From contig JBJDZN010000041.1 in the NCBI GenBank assembly GCA_051868045.1, positions 1 through 64,000 on the forward strand: DNA of 64,000 nucleotides, in the 5' to 3' direction. The notes under the pieces were generated by a model. That model had not been told where the DNA came from and searched no databases. It was given only the letters and a program-made list of their open reading frames with translations. This stretch comes from CAKSQF01 sp051868045 (GTDB lineage: Bacteria > Bacillota > Clostridia > Oscillospirales > CAG-272). Shown piece by piece: positions 25,378-33,915 of the stretch. A program made the position numbers and the translations under genes. Positions within the stretch are counted from its first letter, which is position 1; every line of letters begins with the position of its first letter.

Positions 25378-26529
25378 ATGACCAACGATACAAACGGTTC
25401 CGGCATTGACAATGTCTACAAGCCCAAAAAGACGCCGCTGCTGATCGGCGTAATTCTGCTGGTTCTGGTGGTAATCATCATCGGACTGACCGCCTTTCTG
25501 CTGCTTCGCGGAGAGGGAGACGAGCCCCTGCCGGTCGATAAGACGACCACTCAGAGTGCAAATACGAGTGCGGGCAACACACCGGTTATCAGCGATCCGA
25601 CGGCGACGACAGATGTTTCCACCACGCCTACCCCATCGGGTACCCAGGACGTTCCCTCCACGGGAGCTGCGACCACGCCTGCCGAATCAAAACCCACTGA
25701 GCCTGCCATCACAACCACTACCCGCCGCTATGATCAGTCTGACCCCGTCGCCATTACGGTTGAAGCCACCGTCACCGATATGTTCCGCGGCAGTCTGGTT
25801 CTGATTGACGAAAACCACCGCTACAACATTTCGGTCGAAAAGCTGATCGGCAGAACCGAGATGAATGGTCTCAGCAGCAGCACCCTGATGTCCGAATACG
25901 GTTTTGTCAAAGTCGCCAGCAGTCCCTATTACACCCGGAAAAGCACCACGCTGTTCCTGAATGCAGAAGCCAATACCGAGTTTGTCAACATGATGAACGC
26001 CTTTGCCGCAGAGACCGGCAACACCGACGTTCAGCTTCGCAACGCCTACTATTACGACAAGGACGAGCAGGTCAGCTACAACTGCACCGGTCTGTATGTG
26101 GATCTGGAGATTCACAAGGAAGAGGGACTTTATCCCCTGAACTACGAGACCTTCCGTTCGGATTACTACGACTGGTTCATCGACAACTGCTACCGTTTCG
26201 GTTTTATCCATATGTGGGAAATCAAATCCTCCTCCGGACAGGATCAGTACTCCACCTTCCGTTATGTGGGGATTCCTCATGCCACCTATATGCACTATAA
26301 TAACATAGGGGACCTGGAGGATTATCTGGAGATTCTGAAGACCCATCCCATCGAGAAGGTACTGACCATCACCGATGACGACGACGTGGCATGGCAGGTT
26401 TACTACGTTCCCGCCACCGCAGGAACCACCGAGATTGTCCTGACCGGAACCCCCAATTCCTACACCATCTCGGGCAACAATACCGACGGTTACATCGTAA
26501 CCATCAACACCGCTTATTTCAGCAGATAA
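25378..26529 (+). CDS. Membrane-anchored surface protein of unknown function
   Basis: A 383-aa protein. A short cytoplasmic N-terminus (to about residue 20) is followed by one membrane span (PLLIGVILLVLVVIIIGLTA). A Thr/Ser/Pro-rich linker (about 50-118) leads to a folded C-terminal domain (about 120-383) rich in Tyr and aromatic residues. One part reads YNCTGLYVDLEIHKEEGLYP, then FRSDYYDWFIDNCYRFGFIH. This resembles the fold region of D-alanyl-D-alanine carboxypeptidase VanY-type proteins (family often annotated peptidase M15B), but I cannot confirm the zinc ligands. GGAGG seven bases before 25378 selects this start over the ATG at 25372. Monocistronic. Confidence 0.6.
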   Translation: MTNDTNGSGIDNVYKPKKTPLLIGVILLVLVVIIIGLTAFLLLRGEGDEPLPVDKTTTQSANTSAGNTPVISDPTATTDVSTTPTPSGTQDVPSTGAATTPAESKPTEPAITTTTRRYDQSDPVAITVEATVTDMFRGSLVLIDENHRYNISVEKLIGRTEMNGLSSSTLMSEYGFVKVASSPYYTRKSTTLFLNAEANTEFVNMMNAFAAETGNTDVQLRNAYYYDKDEQVSYNCTGLYVDLEIHKEEGLYPLNYETFRSDYYDWFIDNCYRFGFIHMWEIKSSSGQDQYSTFRYVGIPHATYMHYNNIGDLEDYLEILKTHPIEKVLTITDDDDVAWQVYYVPATAGTTEIVLTGTPNSYTISGNNTDGYIVTINTAYFSR

Positions 26530-26545
26530 AAAATATATTGATTTA

Positions 26546-26582
26546 TCCGGGGAAAACTTTTTTGAAAAAAGTTTTCCCCGGA
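26546..26582. terminator. Long perfect hairpin (dispersed family)
   Basis: Eighteen-base arms (26546-26563 and 26565-26582) of the form CCGGGGAAAACTTTTTT mirrored around one G. It belongs to the same family as 16690 and 34342. It probably ends the preceding gene's transcript in either direction. Confidence 0.65.
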
Positions 26583-26693
26583 CCCTTTTCAAAAAACTTA
26601 TAAAAAAAAGAATTGTTCCTGCGGAAAAGACCGGTCAAATGGCGGTCATTCCGACGTTTTTTCAAAAAAATCCGACTTTTTTTCTTTCTCCTC

Positions 26694-26722
26694 TTGACAA
26701 AGCCATCTGTCTGTGCTAAAAT
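26694..26722 (+). promoter_or_regulatory. Promoter of the aromatic amino acid operon
   Basis: A perfect TTGACA (26694-26699), a 17-base spacer and TAAAAT (26717-26722) with an extended TG. The start is expected near 26729, so the message begins about 27 bases before the leader peptide. Confidence 0.75.
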
Positions 26723-26755
26723 GAGGAAAAATGTACAGAATCGACGGGCAAAGCC

Positions 26756-26812
26756 ATGAAACAGTATTTTGCAGCTGCATATTCCTACTATTATTTCTAT
26801 TCTGCGAAATAA
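26756..26812 (+). CDS. Tyrosine/phenylalanine-rich leader peptide of the tyrA operon
   Basis: An 18-codon frame, MKQYFAAAYSYYYFYSAK, followed by tandem stops TAA TAG. Six of 18 residues are Tyr and two Phe, with the run Y-S-Y-Y-Y-F-Y at 26780-26800. Just downstream come a competing set of hairpins and a Rho-independent terminator, then tyrA. This is the arrangement of a ribosome-mediated attenuator such as pheL and trpL in enterobacteria. The ribosome binding site is weak (CGACGGGCAAAGCC before ATG). The composition is very unlikely by chance given the position, but expression is inferred. Confidence 0.8.
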   Translation: MKQYFAAAYSYYYFYSAK

Positions 26813-26894
26813 TAGTGTTTTGTGCTGCACTTTTTTGTGAAATGTCCGTCTGTAACCCCGCAGATGACTCCGCAGCACCGGCTGCGGTTTTTTT
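26771..26894 (+). promoter_or_regulatory. Four-segment transcription attenuator upstream of tyrA
   Basis: Segment 1: GCAGC (26771-26775) and ACTATTATTT (26787-26796). Segment 2: AAATAATAGT (26807-26816) and GTGCTGC (26822-26828). Segments 1 and 2 pair perfectly. Segment 3: CCGCAGC(AC) (26870-26878). Segment 4: GCTGCGG (26881-26887), followed by T7. Segments 3 and 4 form the terminator. Segment 2 (26822-26828) is the exact complement of 26872-26878, so 2:3 is an antiterminator that excludes the terminator. A ribosome stalled on the Tyr codons would cover segment 1 and free segment 2; one that reaches the stop codons (26810-26815) would cover segment 2 and let the terminator form. Confidence 0.78.
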
Positions 26895-26918
26895 ATTGGA
26901 AAAGGAAGGAGCATCCCT

Positions 26919-27749
26919 ATGACTATCGGAATTGTCGGGCTGGGACTGATCGGAGGATCGCTGGCAAAAGCCTACAAGGAGGCAGGACACACGGTCTATG
27001 CCTGCAACCGCACCCATTCTACGCTGGAGGTCGCCATTGCCGCCGGCGTGGTGGACGAGGAACTGACCCCCGAGTCAATCGAAAAGTGTGAATTCATCCA
27101 CCTGACCCTCTATCCCGATGCCTGCATCGCCTGGCTTCGGGAAAATGCCTCTCACATTGCGAAAACCTCCGTCGTGCTGGACGACTGCGGCACCAAGCGT
27201 AAGATCTGCGCCGCCTGCTTTGAAATCGCCCGCCGGTACGGCTTTACCTTTGTCGGCGGACATCCCATGGCAGGAACCCATTTTTCGGGCTTCCGTTACA
27301 GCCGTGCCACCATGTTCAGCGGCGCATCCATGATTCTGGTTCCCGAAAATCAGACCGATTTTCTGCTGATCGAGCGGGTCACCGCCTCGCTGGAGCCCCT
27401 TCATCTGAAAAAGGTGGTCACCACCGATCCGGAAAATCACGACCGCATGATCGCCTACACCTCCCAGCTTGCCCATGTGGTGTCCTCTGCCTATATCAAA
27501 TCGCCCTCCGCCCAACGGCACAAGGGGTACAGTGCCGGCTCCTTCCGTGACCTGACCCGTGTGGCATGGCTCAACGAGAAGATGTGGACCGAGCTGTTCC
27601 TGGAAAACGGCGATTTTCTGGCAGATGAGATTGATCTGATCATCAAGAATCTCAGCGAATATTCGGAATCCATCCGTCAGGGCGACGCCGAACGGCTGGA
27701 GGCACTGCTCCGGGACGGACGGATTGCCAAGGAAAAGTCGGAGTCGTAA
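26919..27749 (+). CDS. tyrA: Prephenate dehydrogenase TyrA
   Basis: A 276-aa NAD(P)-dependent enzyme that oxidatively decarboxylates prephenate to 4-hydroxyphenylpyruvate, the tyrosine branch. The Rossmann motif GIVGLGLIGGSLAKA opens the protein. The TyrA block GGHPMAGTHFSGF lies near residue 112-124, with its substrate-binding histidine. The later YTSQLAHVVSSAY block fits the family. No ACT or chorismate mutase domain is fused, so feedback control may rest on the attenuator upstream. AGGAAGGAG precedes the ATG. First structural gene of a seven-gene aromatic operon. Confidence 0.95.
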   Translation: MTIGIVGLGLIGGSLAKAYKEAGHTVYACNRTHSTLEVAIAAGVVDEELTPESIEKCEFIHLTLYPDACIAWLRENASHIAKTSVVLDDCGTKRKICAACFEIARRYGFTFVGGHPMAGTHFSGFRYSRATMFSGASMILVPENQTDFLLIERVTASLEPLHLKKVVTTDPENHDRMIAYTSQLAHVVSSAYIKSPSAQRHKGYSAGSFRDLTRVAWLNEKMWTELFLENGDFLADEIDLIIKNLSEYSESIRQGDAERLEALLRDGRIAKEKSES

Positions 27750-27863
27750 GCCTTTGGACAAGAAAAGTCACAAAAGCAACCTCCCTTTGTGCGGTCAATT
27801 CTGCCCGGACGAGCATTCCGTTCCCGCCTATTCTCCGAAAACAAGAAAGGATTCATGACATAT

Positions 27864-28913
27864 ATGCTCAAAATACCGGTTCACGCATCGAAAAACTATG
27901 ATATTCTCATCGAAAAGGGGCTGTTTAACCAAGTGGGCGAGTTGATCGCCCCCTTCGTGGGACATTCCCGCCTTGCCATCCTGACCGATGACACGGTGGA
28001 CGCTCTTTACGGCGAAAAACTGCTTGCCGATCTGATCGGAGCAGGCTATTCAACCGTGAAATACGTGATCCCCCACGGAGAGGCGTCCAAATGCCCTGAA
28101 AAACTCTTTGATTTTCTGAATTTTCTCGCCGAAAACCGTCTGACCCGCTCCGATCTGCTGATCGCCCTCGGCGGCGGCGTGGTGGGCGATCTCTGCGGCT
28201 TTGCGGCATCCATTTTCCTGCGCGGCGTCCGCTTTATTCAGATTCCCACCACCCTGCTTGCCGCCGTGGATTCGTCTGTTGGCGGCAAAACCGCCGTGGA
28301 CATCCCTGCCGGAAAGAATCTGGTGGGCTCCTTCTGGCAGCCCGAGCTGGTGATCTGCGATCCCGATCTGCTGAAAACCCTGCCCCATGACATCTTCCGG
28401 GACGGCTGCGCAGAAGTGATCAAATACGGCGTCATTCTTGACAGAGCCTTCTACGATCGGCTGAGATCGCCCGTCTGGACAGACCCGGACGCTGTCATCG
28501 GACGCTGTGTGGAGATCAAGCGGGATGTCGTGGAAAAGGACGAGCGGGACAGAGGACTCCGGGGACTGCTGAACTACGGTCACACCCTGGGTCACGGAAT
28601 CGAAAAATATTCAAACTTCACCGTCTCCCACGGCTCTGCCGTTGCCGTCGGCATGGTACTGGCGGCAAAGGCGGCGGTGCATCTGGGCATGACCGACCTT
28701 CAAACGGCGGATGACATCGAGACGGTGATCCGCTCCTACGGCTTTGAGACTACCTGTCCCTACACCGCCGAACAGCTTTACGATGCCGCCCTGTCCGACA
28801 AAAAGCGCAGTGGCGACTCCATCACGCTGGTTCTGCCCAAAGAAATCGGGGCGTGCATCCTGCACAAGATCCCCTGTACCGAACTTCTGCCCATCTTACG
28901 GGCAATTCTGTAA
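27864..28913 (+). CDS. aroB: 3-dehydroquinate synthase AroB
   Basis: A 349-aa NAD- and metal-dependent enzyme turning DAHP into 3-dehydroquinate, the second step of the shikimate pathway. Motifs seen are GGGVVGDLCGFAAS near residue 95-110, PTTLLAAVDSSVGGKTAVD near 124, and the metal ligands in GLLNYGHTLGHGIEKY near 235. Start choice: ATG at 27864 gives the normal N-terminus (MLKIPVHASKNYDILIEKG) with AAAGGA twelve bases upstream; ATG 27855 is also possible. It follows tyrA by 114 bases. Confidence 0.94.
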   Translation: MLKIPVHASKNYDILIEKGLFNQVGELIAPFVGHSRLAILTDDTVDALYGEKLLADLIGAGYSTVKYVIPHGEASKCPEKLFDFLNFLAENRLTRSDLLIALGGGVVGDLCGFAASIFLRGVRFIQIPTTLLAAVDSSVGGKTAVDIPAGKNLVGSFWQPELVICDPDLLKTLPHDIFRDGCAEVIKYGVILDRAFYDRLRSPVWTDPDAVIGRCVEIKRDVVEKDERDRGLRGLLNYGHTLGHGIEKYSNFTVSHGSAVAVGMVLAAKAAVHLGMTDLQTADDIETVIRSYGFETTCPYTAEQLYDAALSDKKRSGDSITLVLPKEIGACILHKIPCTELLPILRAIL

Positions 28914-28957
28914 TCCCAATTCGGGATATTTTCGAAAATTTCCATCAAGGAGGCAGT

Positions 28958-30226
28958 ATGACCCTGACTCTATCCCCCTCGACGCTGTCGGGTATCATTC
29001 CGGCACCCGTGTCCAAATCCGCCGCCCATCGGCTGCTGATCTGCGCCGCCCTGTCGGACGCCCCCACCGAAATTCACTGCGAGGGAACCAATGCCGACAT
29101 TGACGCTACGATCTCGTGCCTGACTGCCCTGGGGGCAAAAATCACCCGCAACGGCAGTCGGCTGAACATCATTCCCATTTCCATAACCGAACCCACCCGC
29201 TTCGGAACGCTTGACTGCGGCGAGTCCGGCTCCACCGAGCGTTTTCTCCTTCCCGTTGCCTGTGCGCTGGGTTCGGATGCCACGCTGATCGGGCATGGCA
29301 GACTTCCCGACCGTCCCCTGTCCCCCCTGTACGAGGTCATGGCGGAGCATGGGGCAAAGCTGACCGAAAACGGCAAGCTTCCCCTGTTTGTGGGAGGAAA
29401 ACTGACTCCCGGTGACTATGAGATCGACGGAGGCGTATCCTCCCAGTTCATCAGCGGTCTGCTGTTTGCCCTTTCCCTTTTGGGCGATCCGTCCGAAATT
29501 CAGGTCACGGGCAAAATCGAATCCGCCCACTATATCGGCATGACCGTGTCTGCCCTTCGCACCTTCGGAGTCGATGTCCGGGTGGAGGGGAACCGTTATC
29601 GCATCCCTGCGGGATCGGGCTATCATTCTCCCGGTTTTTGTACCGTAGAGGGAGACTGGTCCTCTGCCGCCTTCCTGCTTGCCGCAGGAGCGGTGGGAAA
29701 AGCTCCCGTCACCTGCTCGGGACTTGACCCTGACAGCCTTCAGGGAGACAAGGAGGTCTTCCCCATCCTCGCCCGATTCGGGGCAGCTTGCCGGCAGGAC
29801 GGTGACCGATTCACCGTGGCTCCCGGAAATCTGCGGGGCATCGTGGTGGACGGCAAGCACATTCCCGACTTGATCCCCATCCTGTCGGTGGTCGCCGCCT
29901 ATGCAGAGGGGGACACGGTGTTCGAAAACATCGCCCGTCTGCGAATCAAGGAGAGCGATCGGGTCCGGACGGTTCAGGAGCTGCTCTCTGCCATGGGCAT
30001 CGCCACCGACGCAACGGAAAACCGCCTGATCGTCCACGGAGGACGACCCGTCGGCGGGCGGATGGATTCCCACAACGACCATCGGATTGCCATGTCCGCC
30101 GCCATTGCCGCCTCTGCGGCAGAGGGGGACTCAACCTTGGCAGGTGCCGAAGCCGTGAGAAAATCCTATCCCCGCTTTTTCGAAGATTATGCCGCCCTCG
30201 GCGGGAAGGTAACTTCGGTTCAGTGA
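28958..30226 (+). CDS. aroA: 3-phosphoshikimate 1-carboxyvinyltransferase (EPSP synthase) AroA
   Basis: A 422-aa enzyme that joins PEP to shikimate-3-phosphate. Family motifs: PVSKSAAHRLLICAALSD near the start, DCGESGSTERFLLPVACALG near 85-105, GGVSSQFISGLLFALSLLG near 160, and the C-terminal ARLRIKESDRV with NDHRIAMSAAIAA. AAGGAGG lies four bases before the ATG at 28958. The GESGSTERF loop carries STERF in place of the more common GTxxRF (glyphosate-binding loop), so inhibitor sensitivity may differ from the usual class I enzyme; this is inference. Confidence 0.95.
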   Translation: MTLTLSPSTLSGIIPAPVSKSAAHRLLICAALSDAPTEIHCEGTNADIDATISCLTALGAKITRNGSRLNIIPISITEPTRFGTLDCGESGSTERFLLPVACALGSDATLIGHGRLPDRPLSPLYEVMAEHGAKLTENGKLPLFVGGKLTPGDYEIDGGVSSQFISGLLFALSLLGDPSEIQVTGKIESAHYIGMTVSALRTFGVDVRVEGNRYRIPAGSGYHSPGFCTVEGDWSSAAFLLAAGAVGKAPVTCSGLDPDSLQGDKEVFPILARFGAACRQDGDRFTVAPGNLRGIVVDGKHIPDLIPILSVVAAYAEGDTVFENIARLRIKESDRVRTVQELLSAMGIATDATENRLIVHGGRPVGGRMDSHNDHRIAMSAAIAASAAEGDSTLAGAEAVRKSYPRFFEDYAALGGKVTSVQ

Positions 30227-30299
30227 CGGATTGTGACCGTCAAAGACGGTCTTCATAAAATTTTCAGTTTCAAAATAAATTCCGAAAGGGGTTCCCATC

Positions 30300-31373
30300 A
30301 TGTCATCCATGTTCGGAAACAAAATTCACATATCGGTCTTCGGTCAGTCCCACAGCGAGGGGATCGGCGTGGTCATAGACGGACTTCCCGCAGGGGAGCC
30401 GGTGGACACCGACCGGCTTGCCGCTTTCCTTGCCCGCCGTGCGCCGGGTCAGGGGGCATATGCCACCTCCCGCAAGGAGGCGGACATTCCCGAAATTCTC
30501 TGCGGACTGCTGGACTCCCGCACCTGCGGTGCCCCTCTTGCCGCTATCATCCGCAACACCAATACCCGCTCCCGGGACTATGACAAACTGCGGGACATTC
30601 CCCGCCCCTCCCATGCCGACTATGCCGCAAATCTGCGGTATGGCGGCTTTCAGGATGTCCGGGGCGGCGGTCACTTCTCGGGCAGACTGACCGCTCCCCT
30701 CTGCGTGGCAGGCGGTATCTGCAAGCAGATTCTGGAACGAAAGGGGGTCTATATCGGCGCCCACATTGCCGCCATCGGATCGGTGTCCGACACCCCCTAC
30801 AACCCCATGACCCTGACTCCTGCCGATCTTGCGGCATCGGACAAACCCTTTCCCGTCCTTGACCCTGCGGCAGAGGAACAGATGCTTTCTCTGATCGCCG
30901 AGTGCAAAAAGGCGGGGGACAGCATCGGCGGCATCGTGGAGTGCGGCGTGGTCGGCTTCCCTGCCGGCATCGGCGACCCCATGTTTGACGGCATCGAGAA
31001 CCGTCTTGCCGCCGCCCTCTTCGGCATTCCCGCCGTCAAGGGGCTGGAGTTCGGCGAAGGCTTTGCCGTAGCAAGAATGCGGGGATCGGAAAACAACGAC
31101 CCCTACCGTATCGTAGACGGAAAAGTAGTCACTGCCACCAATCACGCCGGCGGCATTACCGGCGGCATTTCCACCGGAATGCCCATTCTCTTCCGTTCTG
31201 CCGTCAAGCCTACCCCCTCCATTGCGGCAGTGCAGGACAGTGTGTCTCTGTCCGCCATGGAGAACACGAAACTTCAGATCGTCGGGCGGCATGATCCCTG
31301 TATCGTTCCCAGAGCCGTCCCCGTCTTTGAGGCAGTCGCGGCGATCGTTCTGCTGGATATGCTGATGGGATAA
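30300..31373 (+). CDS. aroC: Chorismate synthase AroC
   Basis: A 357-aa FMN-dependent enzyme making chorismate from EPSP. It has the signature GQSHSEGIGVVIDGLPAG near residue 15-32. The later flavin-site blocks are HADYAANLRYGGFQDVRGGGHFSGR (split here between residues 102 and 126) and ATNHAGGITGGISTGMPI near 280. RBS GAAAGGGG precedes the ATG. The 73-base gap before it holds a 7-bp hairpin (30235-30251) that could modulate expression inside the operon. A flavin reductase partner is not encoded here. Confidence 0.95.
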   Translation: MSSMFGNKIHISVFGQSHSEGIGVVIDGLPAGEPVDTDRLAAFLARRAPGQGAYATSRKEADIPEILCGLLDSRTCGAPLAAIIRNTNTRSRDYDKLRDIPRPSHADYAANLRYGGFQDVRGGGHFSGRLTAPLCVAGGICKQILERKGVYIGAHIAAIGSVSDTPYNPMTLTPADLAASDKPFPVLDPAAEEQMLSLIAECKKAGDSIGGIVECGVVGFPAGIGDPMFDGIENRLAAALFGIPAVKGLEFGEGFAVARMRGSENNDPYRIVDGKVVTATNHAGGITGGISTGMPILFRSAVKPTPSIAAVQDSVSLSAMENTKLQIVGRHDPCIVPRAVPVFEAVAAIVLLDMLMG

Positions 31374-31417
31374 TTCCCCCGAAATCCCGAAATCTCACCC
31401 GAAAGGAAGAAAATTTC

Positions 31418-32590
31418 ATGAATGCAAAGCCAAATGAAGCGGGCGCAAACGAACTGTCCTCCCTGCGGGAGGAGATCAATCAGATTGACGACGAGATCTG
31501 CCGTCTGTTTGTCAAACGGATGGAGACCTCCCTTGACATCGCCAGGTACAAGAAGGCAAACGGATTGCCGGTACTGGATCCGGTCAGAGAGCGTCAGGTG
31601 CTGAAAAAGGTGTCCGAGCGGGTGGGCGAGGAGTACGAGTCCTATGCACGGATTCTCTATCAGTGCATGATGGACCTGTCCCGCACCTATCAGCACGGCT
31701 ACATGGGAAGTGAAAGCCGGTACGGTGCGACGCTGAACCGTCTGCTGGAATCCACCCCCAAACTGTTCCCCAAGCGGGCAACGGTTGCCTGCCAGGGCTG
31801 TGAGGGTGCCTACTCCCAGATTGCCGCCGAAAAGCTGTTCTCCGCTCCCGACATCAAATATCGGAAAACCTTTGAAGATGTCTTTCTGTCGGTTGCCGCC
31901 GGCGAGTGTGAGTACGGCATCCTGCCCATCGAGAACTCCACGGCAGGCTCGGTCAACGCCATCTACGATCTTTTTGCCAAGTACGGTGCCAACATCGTCC
32001 GCTCGGTCAGAGTCAAGGTGGAACACAGCTTTCTTGCCCTGCCCGGCGCAAAAATGGAGGACATCACCGAAATTTACTCCCATCAGCAGGCGATCAGCCA
32101 GTGTTCCGAATTTTTAAAACGCTTTCCCAATGCCAAAATCATCCCCTTTGAAAACACCGCCACGGCGGCACGGATGGTGGCAAGTTCGGGCGATCCCGCA
32201 AAGGCGGCTCTGTCCTCCGCTCACTGCGCCTCCCTGTACGGGCTGATTCCCCTTGCCGCAGGCGTCCAGAACAGCGACGGCAACTATACCCGATTCATCT
32301 GCATTTCGTCGGTTCCCCACATCTTCCCCGGTGCCAACCGCACCTCTGTCATGATGATTCTCCCCCACCGTCCCGGTTCCCTGTTCTCGGTGATGTCCAA
32401 AATTCAGGCAGCGGGTGTGAATCTGATCAAGCTGGAGAGCCGTCCCATTCCGGGCAGTGATTTCGGCTTCATGTTCTACTTTGACATCGAGGAATCGGTC
32501 TACTCCGACGCACTCCCCCGCCTTCTGGACGATCTGGAAGCCAGCGTGGAATATTTCAACTATCTGGGGACCTATCTGGAGCAGATCTGA
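31418..32590 (+). CDS. pheA: Bifunctional chorismate mutase/prephenate dehydratase PheA
   Basis: A 390-aa fusion. The N-terminal AroQ-type chorismate mutase (about residues 10-95) shows LREEINQIDDEICRLFVKRM and IARYKKANGLPVLDP. The prephenate dehydratase (about 115-300) shows ACQGCEGAYSQIAAEKLF, GILPIENSTAGSVNAIYDL and NYTRFICI. The C-terminal ACT domain (about 305-388) has HRPGSLFSVMSKIQAAGVNL and the phenylalanine-binding ESRP motif, so the enzyme is probably inhibited by Phe. It covers the phenylalanine branch while tyrA covers the tyrosine branch. Confidence 0.95.
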   Translation: MNAKPNEAGANELSSLREEINQIDDEICRLFVKRMETSLDIARYKKANGLPVLDPVRERQVLKKVSERVGEEYESYARILYQCMMDLSRTYQHGYMGSESRYGATLNRLLESTPKLFPKRATVACQGCEGAYSQIAAEKLFSAPDIKYRKTFEDVFLSVAAGECEYGILPIENSTAGSVNAIYDLFAKYGANIVRSVRVKVEHSFLALPGAKMEDITEIYSHQQAISQCSEFLKRFPNAKIIPFENTATAARMVASSGDPAKAALSSAHCASLYGLIPLAAGVQNSDGNYTRFICISSVPHIFPGANRTSVMMILPHRPGSLFSVMSKIQAAGVNLIKLESRPIPGSDFGFMFYFDIEESVYSDALPRLLDDLEASVEYFNYLGTYLEQI

Positions 32591-32658
32591 TCCCTAATGC
32601 TCCGGTTTTGAGAACCGTTTTGTCAATTTTTACAGCATAAGAAAGGGTTGAATCTGTC

Positions 32659-33915
32659 ATGCCAAACTGCGGACTTCTCGGGGAACATCTTCCCCACTCC
32701 TTTTCCCCGCAAATTCATCGCCGACTGGGCGATTATTCCTACAATCTGATCGAACTGCCACCCGAGGCAGTGGATGACTTCTTCCGAAAGCGGGATTTTG
32801 ATGCCATCAATGTGACCGTTCCCTACAAAAAGGTCGCCTATGCCGCCTGCGACAGTCTGTCCGACACGGCAAGGGAGATCGGCAGCGTCAATACGGTGGT
32901 CAAACGCCCTGACGGCACCCTGTACGGCGACAATACCGACGCCTACGGCTTCGAGCATTTGCTGAAGTCGGCGGGGATTTTGGTTGCCGGTAAAAACTGC
33001 ATGGTTTTCGGCACCGGCGGCAGTTCGGTCACCGTCTGCTACGTCCTGAAAAAGCTGGGTGCGGCGGAGGTCAGGGTGATTGCCCACAAGGACAACAACA
33101 AGGATACCCTTCGTCCCTATTTTGCCGACACCCATGTGATCGTCAACACCACCCCCGTGGGCATGTACCCCAAAAACGGCGTCTCCCCCGTGGATCTGTC
33201 CGATTTCACTGCCCTTTGCGGTGTCGCCGACCTGATTTACAACCCTGCCCGAACAAAGCTGATTCTGGATGCCGAATCCATGGGCATCCCTGCCGTGTCG
33301 GGACTTCGGATGCTGGTTGCCCAGGGCGTCCGCGCCTACGAGGTCTTCTTTGACACCAAGGCAAGAGAGGGCATCATCGAGGAAATTCTCGGCGAGCTGG
33401 AGACAGAAGTGCGGAACATCGTGCTGGTGGGAATGCCGGGCTGCGGCAAATCCACCGTGGGACGGATTCTTTCCGAAAAAACCGGTCGGGAGCTGATTGA
33501 TCTGGACGATCGGCTGGTTCAGCGGGAGGGCAAATCCATCCCCGACATCTTCGCCGAGGGCGGCGAGAAACTGTTTCGTCGGATCGAAAGCGAAGTCGTG
33601 GAAGAGGTCACCAAGTTGACCGGAAAAATCCTTGCCACCGGCGGCGGAGTGGTCACGATCCCCAAAAACATTCCGAATCTGCGGCAGAACGGACTGATTT
33701 TCTTCATCAACCGACCCCTCTGCCAGCTTGCCACCGACGGGCGTCCCCTGTCCAGGTCAGGAAAGCTCACAGAGATGGCGGAGCGTCGTCTGCCTCTGTA
33801 CATAGGGTGTGCGGATTATGAGATTCCCTTTGAAAGCTCTGAGCAGGTTGCAGGTGATATTCTGAAGCTGCTGGAAAGTCGGAAAAAACATCCGAAAAAG
33901 GAGAGAAACCTATGA
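32659..33915 (+). CDS. AroE-AroK fusion: shikimate dehydrogenase and shikimate kinase
   Basis: A 418-aa two-domain protein. Residues 1 to about 245 are shikimate dehydrogenase (GLLGEHLPHSFSPQIHRRLG, FDAINVTVPYKKVAY with the catalytic lysine, NTDAYGF, and the NADP loop FGTGGSSVTV). From about 253 to the end is shikimate kinase with Walker A GMPGCGKST (residues 258-266), the DLDD metal site, and ATGGGVVTIP. The two steps before EPSP formation are thus on one chain. The start of this SDH lacks the usual extra N-terminal strand residues and begins MPNCGLLGEHL. Its stop codon overlaps the aroQ start (ATGA). Confidence 0.94.
   Translation: MPNCGLLGEHLPHSFSPQIHRRLGDYSYNLIELPPEAVDDFFRKRDFDAINVTVPYKKVAYAACDSLSDTAREIGSVNTVVKRPDGTLYGDNTDAYGFEHLLKSAGILVAGKNCMVFGTGGSSVTVCYVLKKLGAAEVRVIAHKDNNKDTLRPYFADTHVIVNTTPVGMYPKNGVSPVDLSDFTALCGVADLIYNPARTKLILDAESMGIPAVSGLRMLVAQGVRAYEVFFDTKAREGIIEEILGELETEVRNIVLVGMPGCGKSTVGRILSEKTGRELIDLDDRLVQREGKSIPDIFAEGGEKLFRRIESEVVEEVTKLTGKILATGGGVVTIPKNIPNLRQNGLIFFINRPLCQLATDGRPLSRSGKLTEMAERRLPLYIGCADYEIPFESSEQVAGDILKLLESRKKHPKKERNL

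Noticed and set aside
26731..26922. A 63-codon frame that runs through the attenuator into tyrA
   Set aside because: It overlaps the terminator and tyrA start and has no ribosome site. The 18-codon frame from 26756, with its Tyr run and tandem stops, explains the leader better.
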